NCBI GenBank assembly: GCA_965652975.1
Contig: CBFGYO010000138.1
Span: forward strand, 1-10,748
Direction of reading: 5' to 3'
Length of the DNA: 10,748 bases
Source of the DNA: CADEDV01 sp036374495
Lineage (GTDB): Bacteria > Bacteroidota > Bacteroidia > Chitinophagales > Chitinophagaceae
The notes beneath the pieces are model-generated. The model made no database searches. It was not told the origin of the DNA and saw only the letters and a program-made list of their open reading frames with translations. The translations under genes were made by a program, and so were the position numbers. Shown here piece by piece: positions 1 through 7,609 of the stretch (position 1 is the first letter of the stretch; each line of letters opens with the position of its first letter).

Positions 1-1085
1 CGATTCCAACCATCAAAAAAGTACTGGCCGACGGCGGTAGTGTAATCCTGATGTCGCATTTTGGCAGACCAAAAGACGGGCCTTCCGAAAAATATTCGCT
101 GAAGCATCTTCTGCCCCGCCTAAAAGAATTGTTGCCTGGAGTAAATGTGCTGTTTGCGGAGGATTGTATTGGTGAAAAAGCAAATCAACTGGCTGCATCA
201 TTAAAACCAGGCGAAGTATTATTGCTGGAAAACCTTCGCTTTTATAAGGAAGAAGAAAAAGGCGACAAAGGGTTTGCAGAAAAATTATCCAAACTGGGGG
301 ATGTGTGGGTAAATGATGCATTCGGTACTGCTCACCGCGCTCATGCCTCCACTGCGGTTATCGCGCAATTTTTCCCAGTCGGTAAAAGAATGTTTGGCTT
401 GTTGATGGAAGCGGAAGTCGCAAGCGCCGAAAAAGTTTTGCATAAGGCGGAAAAACCGTTTGTAGCCATTATTGGCGGAGCGAAAGTTTCTGATAAAATC
501 CTGATAATCGAAAACCTCCTTGAAAGAGCCACTGATATCATAATTGGCGGAGGTATGGCTTATACATTCATGAAAGCAGAAGGTGGAAATATTGGAAAGT
601 CGTTGTGTGAAGAAGACCGGCTGGATACGGCATTGGATATCCTGAAAAAAGCGGAAGCGAAAGGCGTATGCATACACCTGCCTTCGGATTCTGTTATTGC
701 GGACAAATTTGCTGAAGACGCTCAAACGTCGGCTGCTCCAAGTAATAATATCCCTGAAGGTTGGATGGGTCTCGACATCGGCGCCAATGCATGCGAACAG
801 TTTTGTAATGTCATAAAGCATTCGAAAACCATATTATGGAACGGCCCGATGGGTGTTTTTGAAATGCATAATTTCCAGCACGGCACTAAATGCGTTGCTT
901 CAGCGATTGCAGATGCTACTCAACACAAAGGCGCTTTCTCACTTGTTGGCGGAGGCGATTCGGTTGCCGCGGTCAACCAGTTTCACTTTGCAGATAAAGT
1001 AAGCTATGTAAGTACAGGTGGAGGCGCCATGCTCGAGTATTTCGAGGGGAAGACCCTGCCGGGGATAGCAGCAGTACTGTCTTAG
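1..1085 (+). CDS. pgk: Phosphoglycerate kinase, 5'-truncated by the window edge
   Basis: Catalyses the reversible transfer of phosphate from 1,3-bisphosphoglycerate to ADP in cytosolic glycolysis and gluconeogenesis. The reading frame is open from the window edge (first full codon at 3) and reads IPTIKKVLADGGSVILMSHFGRP, so the true start lies upstream; the ATG at 51 is internal. About 361 residues are present against roughly 395-400 in the family, so some 35 N-terminal residues are missing. Visible family motifs in order are SHFGRP (54-71), ENLRFYKEEEKGD, NDAFGTAHRAHAS, the GGAKVSDKI nucleotide-domain motif, WNGPMGVFE (from 837) and the GGGDSVAAV phosphate-binding loop (948-974). The family more often has GGGDT; the Ser is conservative. 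The gene ends in TAG and is followed by a repeat hairpin. Identification is secure; its promoter is outside the window. Confidence 0.98.
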   Translation, partial: IPTIKKVLADGGSVILMSHFGRPKDGPSEKYSLKHLLPRLKELLPGVNVLFAEDCIGEKANQLAASLKPGEVLLLENLRFYKEEEKGDKGFAEKLSKLGDVWVNDAFGTAHRAHASTAVIAQFFPVGKRMFGLLMEAEVASAEKVLHKAEKPFVAIIGGAKVSDKILIIENLLERATDIIIGGGMAYTFMKAEGGNIGKSLCEEDRLDTALDILKKAEAKGVCIHLPSDSVIADKFAEDAQTSAAPSNNIPEGWMGLDIGANACEQFCNVIKHSKTILWNGPMGVFEMHNFQHGTKCVASAIADATQHKGAFSLVGGGDSVAAVNQFHFADKVSYVSTGGGAMLEYFEGKTLPGIAAVLS

Positions 1086-1089
1086 GCTG

Positions 1090-1174
1090 ATGTGGAAATA
1101 TGGAAATGTGGAAATGTGAAAATTGGAGTAACCGTATTTCATTTCCACATTTCCACATTTTCACATTTCCACAT
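1090..1174. repeat. Imperfect inverted repeat built from an 8-nt tandem unit
   Basis: The left arm (1090-1124) consists of four tandem variants of an octamer: TGGAAATA, TGGAAATG, TGGAAATG, TGAAAATT. The right arm (1141-1174) is the reverse complement of a similar series. The arms pair over about 30 bp with three deviations, one of which would be a G-U pair in RNA; the loop is about 16 nt. It starts 4 nt after the pgk stop codon, so it could act as a 3'-end stabiliser or weak terminator for pgk. It lacks a GC-rich stem and a clean T-tract, so it is not a classical intrinsic terminator. The structure is seen directly; the function is inference. Confidence 0.8.
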
Positions 1175-1216
1175 TTATAATAAGTATCTTCAGTACTCAA
1201 ATCCAAAAACTACTGT

Positions 1217-1816
1217 ATGAAACTTATTTATTCTACTGTGGCAACTCTCGTTGTTGCCGTATTGCTGATTTCCTGCCAAAAGGAAGCCGATCTGCAGGGT
1301 AGTGGTGGCGGAAACACGCAGAGAGAAATTACAGGGAACTATAATTTTGTCGGGATTACCTCCAATCAAAGCGCATCTGTGGTTGCCGGGACGGGAGCTG
1401 CCCAGGAAAAAATAGTCACAAAAGCTGCCTTTACTACTACTAATAATGTAGGTACAATAAATATTACCTCGACTACTTTCGCTACAAACATGGTTGGCTA
1501 CAGGGCGACAGGTACCGCGGTTACAGAATTTTACCTCGGCGGGGTGTTGGTAAATTCACTGGATAATCCATTTGACGAAGAATATCCACCATCAAGCGGC
1601 AACAGCACCTATAGAAAGATCAATAACGACTCGATTTTTTTCGAAACCGGACTTGACGGTGACCCCACTCCAATAGGTGCAAGGATTAGATGGTCTGGCG
1701 ATACACTTTTAATGACGATGAAGATCAATGACACTTATACGGAAGATCTTGGAGGCGGTGTTATGGCCCAGGTAACAGAAGAATACAGCCAGGTTATTAA
1801 AATGAAAAAATTATAA
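1217..1816 (+). CDS. Small lipoprotein of unknown function
   Basis: A 199-residue protein not recognised as a named family. Residues 1-19 form a typical lipoprotein signal: Lys2, a hydrophobic run, then LLISC with the acceptor cysteine at position 20. It should therefore be exported and lipid-anchored. After the cysteine come QKEADLQ and a short Gly-rich linker (SGGGN). The rest is rich in Thr, Asn, Gly and alternating hydrophobic residues, ending YSQVIKMKKL, which suggests a small beta-rich extracytoplasmic domain of the kind common in Bacteroidota lipoproteins. The start at 1217 is chosen because it gives a compact signal peptide directly. It stands alone, 131 nt after pgk, and its stop codon lies 2 nt from that of the convergent gene. 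Being a real gene is likely; no function can be assigned. Confidence 0.85.
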   Translation: MKLIYSTVATLVVAVLLISCQKEADLQGSGGGNTQREITGNYNFVGITSNQSASVVAGTGAAQEKIVTKAAFTTTNNVGTINITSTTFATNMVGYRATGTAVTEFYLGGVLVNSLDNPFDEEYPPSSGNSTYRKINNDSIFFETGLDGDPTPIGARIRWSGDTLLMTMKINDTYTEDLGGGVMAQVTEEYSQVIKMKKL

Positions 1817-1818
1817 AT

Positions 1819-2955
1819 TCACCTGGCCTTTATAGCTATGATCTTATCATTCCGGCCATTGCTGGTGCTGATATAAACAACACCGGCAGGAGATATACAA
1901 ATGTCTCTTAGTCTTCCATAATCATTAGTAAAATATTCATTCACCGAAGTGATCTTGCTAAAGCTGGCATCGAGCTTAAGCTGGTACAGTCGTGCATCCT
2001 TTAATGTTGTAAGGAGGAGTGAATTTTTCCATTGCGCAATCGCGTTGTTATTGTAATAATCCATACCGCAGGGAGCGATGGTGGGAGTCCAGGCCTGTAT
2101 AGGATTAGTATTGGAGCTGCAAAAATCCCTTTCACTATTGCTTTCACATAATCCCATTACATCGGGCCAACCATAATTTTTTCCTTTTTCAATAATATTA
2201 ATTTCATCATCGCTGGCAGGACCATGTTCGGAAACATAAATCCTCTTGTTGGCATACACCATACCCTGTGCATTCCGATGTCCATAGGTCCAATAGGGGT
2301 TGCCCGGAACAGGATTGTCTACAGGAATTGTACCATCGAGGTTTAATCGTAATAGTTTTCCATTAAGCGACGACTTGTTTTGAGCCGAGTTGGCATTGGC
2401 TGCATCTCCTGTGCTGATGTAAAGTTTATTATCAATTATAAGCAACCTGCTTCCATTGTGTATTGTGGATGCATTGATGCCTGTTAAAATAGTAACGGGA
2501 TTTAACAGGGTAGTACCATCATATGTATATCGCACCACTTTTTCACTATAACCTGAACCGGAATTGTAATTATATACGACATACACGTGGGGAGTTGTAT
2601 TAAATGTGGGATGTAGTACCATTCCCAGCAATCCACCCTCGCCCTGAGCAGCGACTTCTGCAATATCAAGTATGGGAATAACCGCCCCATTCGAAGGATT
2701 AACGCGACTGATCTTTCCCTCACGCTCCGTCATCCAGATAAAATTATCCGGACCCCAAAGAATTTCCCATGGATGATTGAAACCACTTGCCAGTACTGTT
2801 ACGTCCAGGTCTGCCTCTGTAGAACTTGTAGAAGAAGAAGTTTTATCTGTTTTCTTGCATTGCATTGCAAGTGCCAGCGGGAATAACAGGAAAAGGAATA
2901 GCTGTCTCACTGTATTCAGGAATGAATGTTGCAATATAGAAAGGGCTAAAATCAT
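1819..2955 (-). CDS. PQQ-type glucose/sorbosone dehydrogenase-like lipoprotein
   Basis: A predicted exported six-bladed beta-propeller of the soluble glucose dehydrogenase/sorbosone dehydrogenase family (relatives include the E. coli aldose sugar dehydrogenase YliI and Acinetobacter s-GDH). These oxidise aldoses using PQQ and calcium. Family motifs are seen in order: GFNHPW (58-63), GEGGLLGMVLHP (105-116), HNGSRL (166-171), STGD (181-184), NLDGTIP (205-211), GHRNAQG (225-231), EHGPASDDEIN (243-253) and NYGWP (260-264). By homology His166 would be the catalytic base and Arg227 a PQQ contact. The N-terminus as called (ATG at 2955) has a long leader before the hydrophobic segment and a cysteine at 33. 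A GTG at 2910 (residue 16) would give the neater signal MRQLFLFLLFPLALAMQC. The residue before the cysteine is Gln, atypical for a lipobox. Actual sugar specificity and PQQ dependence cannot be read from sequence. Confidence 0.92.
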   Translation of the reverse strand: MILALSILQHSFLNTVRQLFLFLLFPLALAMQCKKTDKTSSSTSSTEADLDVTVLASGFNHPWEILWGPDNFIWMTEREGKISRVNPSNGAVIPILDIAEVAAQGEGGLLGMVLHPTFNTTPHVYVVYNYNSGSGYSEKVVRYTYDGTTLLNPVTILTGINASTIHNGSRLLIIDNKLYISTGDAANANSAQNKSSLNGKLLRLNLDGTIPVDNPVPGNPYWTYGHRNAQGMVYANKRIYVSEHGPASDDEINIIEKGKNYGWPDVMGLCESNSERDFCSSNTNPIQAWTPTIAPCGMDYYNNNAIAQWKNSLLLTTLKDARLYQLKLDASFSKITSVNEYFTNDYGRLRDICISPAGVVYISTSNGRNDKIIAIKAR

Positions 2956-3002
2956 GCCGCAGAGTTATCATAAATTCAGGTTACGTGCGTCACTTTCTTG
3001 AC

Positions 3003-3033
3003 CAAACGAAAATTTGTCTTGCTGAACTACCAA
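3003..3033 (-). promoter_or_regulatory. Candidate Bacteroidota promoter for the dehydrogenase gene
   Basis: On the minus strand a TTG (complement of 3031-3033) is followed after 20 nt by TTCGTTTG (complement of 3003-3010). This matches the -7 consensus TAnnTTTG at all but one fixed position. It lies about 50 nt upstream of the ATG at 2955. It overlaps the candidate promoter of the divergent lemA operon, so the two would compete or be co-regulated. Based on consensus matching only. Confidence 0.35.
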
Positions 3034-3047
3034 AAATGCTAATTTTA
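3019..3047 (+). promoter_or_regulatory. Candidate Bacteroidota promoter for the lemA operon
   Basis: TTG at 3019-3021 and TAATTTTA at 3040-3047 are separated by 18 nt. They fit the -33 TTG / -7 TAnnTTTG pattern with one mismatch at the last base. The position, about 24 nt before the lemA start codon, is suitable. It overlaps a divergent candidate promoter on the other strand. Confidence 0.4.
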
Positions 3048-3070
3048 ATACAAACTAAAAACTTAAAACT

Positions 3071-3676
3071 ATGAAAGGAACGCGTAATATTGGCTTGATA
3101 GTAATCGCAGCTATCGTCCTGATTTTTGTTTTCTGGGGTTGTAGCGGATACAATTCGGTGGTGAAGGAGGATGAAACGGTGAAGAATTCCTGGGCCAATG
3201 TGCAAAGTGCCTACCAACGCAGGTCCGACCTCATTCCAAACCTGGTAAACACAGTAAAAGGTGAAGCCAATTTTGAACAGGAAACTCTTACGCGCGTTAT
3301 CGAAGCCAGGGCAAAAGCAACTTCAACCACGCTTACGGCTGATCAGCTTACGCCTGAAAATATAGAAAGGTTCCAGCAGGCCCAGTCACAATTAAGTGGT
3401 GCCCTGAGCAGGTTACTTGTAACGGTCGAGCAGTATCCCAACTTAAGAGCGAATGACGCTTTCAGGGCCTTACAGGCAGAGTTGTCTGGCACTGAAAACC
3501 GGATTAATGTCGCCAGGAACGATTTCAACGCAACAGTCAATTCTTATAATACCAAGGTGAGATCCTTTCCGATGAACATTTTCGCGGGGATGTTTGGATT
3601 CAGGCCCAGGGAAGGTTTCAAGGCCGATGAAGGTTCGCAAACTGCGCCAAAAGTTGATTTCAATACTACAAAGTAA
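3071..3676 (+). CDS. lemA: LemA family membrane-anchored protein
   Basis: A 201-residue LemA family protein. Residues 7-22 form one hydrophobic segment (IGLIVIAAIVLIFVFW) followed by GCSGYNSVV; the GYNSVV after the membrane segment is typical of LemA. The family signature QRRSDLIPNLVNTVKG is at 49-64, followed by a mostly helical domain (about 65-165) with EARAKA and NARNDFN-like helices. The ending FPMNIFAGMFGFRPREGF is also characteristic. LemA proteins are membrane-tethered helical bundles of unclear biochemical role, often encoded next to TPM-domain proteins, exactly as here. Cys24 might be lipidated, but the preceding FWG is a poor lipobox, so a simple N-terminal anchor is more likely. 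It is the first gene of a tight three-gene operon; the next start codon is 3 nt after its stop. Family assignment is secure; the cellular function is not known. Confidence 0.95.
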   Translation: MKGTRNIGLIVIAAIVLIFVFWGCSGYNSVVKEDETVKNSWANVQSAYQRRSDLIPNLVNTVKGEANFEQETLTRVIEARAKATSTTLTADQLTPENIERFQQAQSQLSGALSRLLVTVEQYPNLRANDAFRALQAELSGTENRINVARNDFNATVNSYNTKVRSFPMNIFAGMFGFRPREGFKADEGSQTAPKVDFNTTK

Positions 3677-3679
3677 GCA

Positions 3680-4141
3680 GTGAAATTATTCCCGTGGTTT
3701 AAACCGAAAGAGTTCTTTTCTCCAGGAGAAAAGGAGCGTATAGTGCAGGCCGTGCGCGAAGCCGAACGTATGACCAGTGGCGAAGTGCGCGTATTCGTAG
3801 AAAGCCGCTGCCGGTATATGGATGCAATCGACAGAGCCGCCGAAATCTTTTTCCAACTTAAAATGGATAAAACGGTAGACCGTAATGGTGTACTGGTGTA
3901 TGTGGCAATGAAAGATCACCAACTGGCGGTATTTGGTGATGAAGGCATCGATAGAAAAGTGGGTAAGGAATACTGGGCACAGGAGTTGAAAGTGATGATC
4001 AGGGCGTTTAACAGGGATAATTATGCAGAAGGCATACGACTATGCGTGGAAGATATAGGCAAAGCATTGCACTATCATTTTCCATTCAACAACGATACAG
4101 ATAAAAATGAACTGCCGGATGATATTGTCTTTGGCAGATGA
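3680..4141 (+). CDS. Cytosolic TPM-domain protein
   Basis: A 153-residue protein with a single TPM domain (TLP18.3/Psb32/MOLO-1 fold) over about residues 14-135. Recognisable pieces are FFSPGEKERIVQAVREAE, TSGEVRVFVE, DRNGVLVYVAMKDHQLAVFGDEGID, and the C-terminal NELPDDIVFG tail that marks the short, non-secreted members. It has no signal peptide or membrane segment, so it is probably cytoplasmic. The start codon is GTG at 3680, 3 nt after the lemA stop; no ATG is available before the conserved domain begins. The end overlaps the next gene by 4 nt (ATGA), which suggests translational coupling. Some TPM proteins have been reported as phosphatases, but activity cannot be inferred here. The genetic link to LemA and a second, exported TPM protein suggests a shared envelope-related task (inference). 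Confidence 0.93.
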   Translation: MKLFPWFKPKEFFSPGEKERIVQAVREAERMTSGEVRVFVESRCRYMDAIDRAAEIFFQLKMDKTVDRNGVLVYVAMKDHQLAVFGDEGIDRKVGKEYWAQELKVMIRAFNRDNYAEGIRLCVEDIGKALHYHFPFNNDTDKNELPDDIVFGR

Positions 4142-4965
4142 TACGAAGAAAATTCATGAAAATATTCCTTACGAGTTGTTTAATCCTGGTTTCCATCCTG
4201 GCGGGTGCACAAATGCCTGTGCCACCAAAGCCGGCTATTACCGAAGGATTGGTAATCGATCTCACCAACACGCTTACAGCATCACAAAAAGAACAGCTCA
4301 ACAGGAAATTGATTGCTTATGATGATAGCACCTCCAACCAGGTAGTTGTTGTCATTATCCCGAGTTTAAAAGGCAACCCGGATTCTTCACTAGTGTATCC
4401 CATCGAAGATGTAGCATTAAGAATTTTGCGTGATTGGGGTGTTGGCGGACAAGCTAATAAGGACAACGGAATTGTATTACTTGTCGCCAAAAACGACAGG
4501 CAACTGCGCATAGAGACGGGTTATGGCCTTGAAGGTGCCATACCTGATATGACCGCAGCATCGATCATTGATCATAATATCGTCCCGCATTTCAAGAATG
4601 GTGATTATTTCGGTGGCCTCGCAGAAGGCACCGATGCTATCATTAAAGCAGCCGCTGGTGAATACACCGCACCAAAGAACTATGCAAATCGTAAGAAAAA
4701 GGATACTGGAATTAGTTTCGGCCGGATCATTTTCATAATGATCATCCTGTTTTTTGTATTAGGAGGAATGGGTGGCGGCCGTGGTCGTGGCGGAGGTATG
4801 ATGTCACGACGTGGGTATAGAGGTGGATGGATTCCGCCGATATTTCCGGGTGGAGGCTGGTCAGGCGGTGGCGGTGGTGGCGGCTGGTCTGGTGGCGGCG
4901 GCGGCGGATTTGGCGGCTTTGGCGGCGGAAGCGGCGGCGGCGGCGGGGCAAGCCGCAGCTGGTAG
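4138..4965 (+). CDS. Exported TPM-domain protein with transmembrane anchor and Gly-rich tail (YgcG-like)
   Basis: A 275-residue protein of the YgcG/TPM type. Residues 1-24 are a signal peptide with probable cleavage after AGAQ. The second Met (residue 7, at 4156) would give an equally good, shorter signal. The TPM domain spans about 30-175, with DLTNTLTASQKEQLN, DWGVGGQANKDNGIVLLVA (99-117), RQLRIETGYGLEGAIPD and the following helices. A transmembrane segment (about 193-210) comes next. The last ~65 residues are a low-complexity Gly-rich tail ending GGGGGASRSW, a usual ending in this family. The start at 4138 overlaps the preceding stop as ATGA. The tail is encoded by a GGC/GGT-rich stretch much richer in G than the surroundings; this reflects glycine content, not transfer. 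The domain faces the periplasm; the family role is not established. Confidence 0.93.
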   Translation: MIRRKFMKIFLTSCLILVSILAGAQMPVPPKPAITEGLVIDLTNTLTASQKEQLNRKLIAYDDSTSNQVVVVIIPSLKGNPDSSLVYPIEDVALRILRDWGVGGQANKDNGIVLLVAKNDRQLRIETGYGLEGAIPDMTAASIIDHNIVPHFKNGDYFGGLAEGTDAIIKAAAGEYTAPKNYANRKKKDTGISFGRIIFIMIILFFVLGGMGGGRGRGGGMMSRRGYRGGWIPPIFPGGGWSGGGGGGGWSGGGGGGFGGFGGGSGGGGGASRSW

Positions 4966-4980
4966 TTAGGGAACATAAAA

Positions 4981-5064
4981 GATAAAAGTTAAAAGATAAA
5001 AGTGGTATTCATTCGGAACCTCCGAATGAATACCACTTTTATCTTTTATCTTTTAACTTTTATC
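4981..5064. terminator. Bidirectional terminator-like palindrome with heptad-repeat arms
   Basis: The core is a perfect 27-bp inverted repeat (4991-5017 with 5021-5047) around a 3-nt loop. The inner half is the mixed-sequence stem GTGGTATTCATTCGGA (5002-5017). The outer half is A-rich on the left and T-rich on the right, giving a U-tract after the stem in either direction. A further 10 bp pair outside it (4981-4990 with 5055-5064), leaving one extra 7-nt unit ATCTTTT bulged on the right. It sits between two convergent genes, 15 nt after the TPM gene and 2 nt from the aminopeptidase stop, so it can terminate both. Termination is inferred from structure and placement. Confidence 0.85.
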
Positions 5065-5066
5065 TT

Positions 5067-7583
5067 TCAAAAGCCTTTCTTATCCTCTTCTGGCAATTTC
5101 GATTTAATAAAATTTACCAGTTCAGAAAGTGCAGTATTACTGGCATCACTCTTAAGTGCTTCCATTTTGCTTGCGAGTAACCCTTTTAATATCATGCCGT
5201 TGATAAACGGATCTGTCTGGCTTTTGAAATTGGCCGGGATTTCATCCCTGAATTTTACAATCTCTTCAACACCCCACTTTACTTTTTCAGTATTCTTTAA
5301 AGCAGCGAGGTATGAACTCAGGATGTTGATGGCATTGAATTTATTTTGGCTTAAAGGCATTTTTGAGAAATCACCAATGATCTTGTCGGCCATGCTTTCA
5401 TCACCTGTTTTTACGAATGCGGTAATGATAGCTTCATCCAATACACCTTTGGCAGGTTTTGCAGAAAGGTCACGGGCAATAGCAAGTGCGCCAGCCTGGT
5501 CGATTCTTGAAAGTGCATTCAATGCATTGCCAGCAACAGTATAAGATGAATCGTTGACGGCATTTTTAAACAAACTATTGTAATCGTTTTTCTCAAGATC
5601 ACCCAGTTTGGCAATCGCATTGGCTCTTGTAAGAGCGTCTTTGTTGGTTTTGGCAAGTTGCAGCAACACGGGCTCGGCAGCAGCGCGCATGCCATCTTTT
5701 TTCATATCAATTTTGCCGATAGCATATACTCGCAGTGGAGCAAATTTGTCGTTCAAAGCACTCTTAAGCAGGTCAACTGCTTTAGGATCATCCTGTTTTT
5801 TCGCGGCAAAGTCAATAGCCTCTCTTCGATCCAGGTAGTTGCCGGCATATTTATATTGATGTACAAAGTTGTCAAGTGTTTTATTATCCTTCTTGTTCCA
5901 AAGAAGTACTTTATCACCATCCACATTCACCAGTTCGGGTCTTTTGGTATAAGGAATGCTGAAAGTATCCACTGCATTGTTTGCCCACACCTGGTGCCGG
6001 GTTTTTGTTGCTCCATTATATACATCAATAGCGATGGGTAGCCTGAACAATTTTGATTTCTGTGTTTGTTTCACAATCACATTTACGCGACCGGCAGCAT
6101 CGTCATATACATAATCGATCTCTACAGTCGGATGTCCACTGCCAAAATACCATTGATTGAAATACCAATTGAGGTCGCGCCCGGTAACTTCTTCAAAAGC
6201 CAGTCGCAACTGGTGAGCTTCCGCTGATTTGAATTTATTTGTTGTAAGATACAGGTTGAGTGATTTGAAGAAAGCTTCATCGCCTACGTGGTTGCGCAAC
6301 ATATGCAAAATGCGTCCGCCCTTTTGGTAGCTCACGGCATCAAACATGTCTTCGCGGTTTTCATATTGAAAACGTACGAGGTTTTTATCCTGGCTGCCGC
6401 TTTGCAGGTAGCCCTGCATGCCCTGGAAATTTTCTGCATCCCCGGCATCCTTACCATATTTGTATTCGTCCCAGAGTGTTTGACTGTAATCTGCAAAGGA
6501 TTCATTGAGCGTAAGATTGCTCCAGCTTTCGGTAGTTACATAATCACCAAACCATTGGTGAAACAATTCGTGCGCGATGGTGCCTTCCCAGATATTGCCA
6601 TCCACCAGTTGACGTGCGTCCTGTTGTGCAGTTTCCTGGTGAATAGTTGCGGTGGTATTTTCCATGGCGCCAGCTACATAATCGCGCCCTGTGATTTGGG
6701 CATACTTTACCCATGGATAATCGACGCCGGTTATTTTAGAAAAATAGGACATCATTTCAGGAGTATTGCCAAAAATTTTTCGCGCTACGGGGGCGTAGTC
6801 CTTTTCTACATAGTAACTCACCTCTTTTCCTTTCCAGGTATCTTTTATTACTGCATATTCACCCACACCCAGGAAAAAGAGATAGGGGGCATGTGGCAAA
6901 TCCATTTTCCAGTAATCACTGCGCGTACCATCTGCATTTTTCTTTTGAGATACAAGTTTGCCGTTGCTAAGGGTTACATACTTATTATCTACGGTAATGG
7001 TAAGCTCCTGCGTTGTTTTCTGGTTGGTTTTGTCAATGGTAGGGAACCATGCTGAACTTGATTCCGTTTCTCCCTGTGTCCAAATTTGTGTGGGTTTATC
7101 CTTTTCCTCACCGAGGGGATTGATAAAATACATCCCTTTTATTCCAAGCAATGCGCCTTGAGAATACTTCTCTTCAAACTCATCTGGCTTGGCTGTATAT
7201 TCTACATATATAGTATAGGCTTCGCTGCTTTTGTACGTTTTGTCGAGTTTTATCCGAAGCTGCCAATCATCGTAGCTGTATTTTAATGGTAATTGTTGTG
7301 TTCCCTTTACAAGCGCAACTTTTTTAAGCTCCATGCCTTTTGCATCCAGCGTCAAAGAGTCGGTTGGATAAAAATGAGGTTGAAGTTTTATCCAGGCTTT
7401 ACCATAAAGCCATGATTTACTAAAATCAGGTTTTAGTTCGAGTTTAGTATGTACGAGATTATTAATACGAGTCGGCGTTTCCTGGTAAACTTTTTTCCAG
7501 GATGTATCCCTTGGTGGACCATGCTGGGCAAACAGGATTAGAACCGGAAAAGACAGTAACACGAGGAGTGAGAGTTTCTTCAT
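5067..7583 (-). CDS. Secreted M1 family zinc aminopeptidase
   Basis: An 838-residue aminopeptidase N-like metalloprotease that would remove N-terminal residues from peptides outside the cytoplasm. Residues 1-20 are a signal peptide (Lys2, Lys3, hydrophobic run, LFAQ cleavage). An N-terminal beta domain (about 40-245) precedes the catalytic domain. That domain has the exopeptidase motif GAMEN (305-309), the zinc site HELFH (338-342) with Glu339 as catalytic base, the third zinc ligand Glu361 in NESFADY (exact HExxH-18-E spacing), and YQKGG with the probable transition-state Tyr419. The C-terminal part (about 580-838) is helical with HEAT-like repeats such as APLRVYAIGKI and ALTRANAIAKLGDL. All catalytic residues are present, so activity is likely. 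It is a single-gene unit, with its own terminator shared with the convergent lemA operon. Substrate preference is unknown. Confidence 0.96.
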   Translation of the reverse strand: MKKLSLLVLLSFPVLILFAQHGPPRDTSWKKVYQETPTRINNLVHTKLELKPDFSKSWLYGKAWIKLQPHFYPTDSLTLDAKGMELKKVALVKGTQQLPLKYSYDDWQLRIKLDKTYKSSEAYTIYVEYTAKPDEFEEKYSQGALLGIKGMYFINPLGEEKDKPTQIWTQGETESSSAWFPTIDKTNQKTTQELTITVDNKYVTLSNGKLVSQKKNADGTRSDYWKMDLPHAPYLFFLGVGEYAVIKDTWKGKEVSYYVEKDYAPVARKIFGNTPEMMSYFSKITGVDYPWVKYAQITGRDYVAGAMENTTATIHQETAQQDARQLVDGNIWEGTIAHELFHQWFGDYVTTESWSNLTLNESFADYSQTLWDEYKYGKDAGDAENFQGMQGYLQSGSQDKNLVRFQYENREDMFDAVSYQKGGRILHMLRNHVGDEAFFKSLNLYLTTNKFKSAEAHQLRLAFEEVTGRDLNWYFNQWYFGSGHPTVEIDYVYDDAAGRVNVIVKQTQKSKLFRLPIAIDVYNGATKTRHQVWANNAVDTFSIPYTKRPELVNVDGDKVLLWNKKDNKTLDNFVHQYKYAGNYLDRREAIDFAAKKQDDPKAVDLLKSALNDKFAPLRVYAIGKIDMKKDGMRAAAEPVLLQLAKTNKDALTRANAIAKLGDLEKNDYNSLFKNAVNDSSYTVAGNALNALSRIDQAGALAIARDLSAKPAKGVLDEAIITAFVKTGDESMADKIIGDFSKMPLSQNKFNAINILSSYLAALKNTEKVKWGVEEIVKFRDEIPANFKSQTDPFINGMILKGLLASKMEALKSDASNTALSELVNFIKSKLPEEDKKGF

Positions 7584-7601
7584 ATATTCAATTTAGGGCT
7601 G

Positions 7602-7609
7602 GAAAATTA
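7602..7609 (-). promoter_or_regulatory. Weak candidate -7 element for the aminopeptidase gene
   Basis: On the minus strand TAATTTTC fits TAnnTTTG except for the last base and lies 18 nt upstream of the ATG at 7583. No proper TTG is present at the usual distance upstream, so the call is tentative. Confidence 0.25.

Noticed and set aside
285..821. 178-residue minus-strand frame within pgk
   Set aside because: Fully antisense to well-conserved phosphoglycerate kinase sequence.
1090..1174. CRISPR-like repeat array
   Set aside because: The units are directly adjacent 8-mers without spacers and form an inverted repeat; no cas gene is present.
4750..4965. Base composition shift as a sign of foreign DNA
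   Set aside because: The G-rich composition is explained by the glycine-rich tail usual for this protein family.
4680..4976. Proline-rich minus-strand frame
   Set aside because: It is the complement of the glycine-rich tail of the exported TPM protein.
5002..5544. 180-residue plus-strand frame starting inside the terminator palindrome
   Set aside because: Antisense to the aminopeptidase C-terminus and begins within the hairpin; its hydrophobic look comes from the complementary strand.
6288..7055. 255-residue open frame on the plus strand
   Set aside because: It lies entirely antisense to the catalytic part of the M1 aminopeptidase, whose motifs are intact; it shows no domain or start signal of its own.
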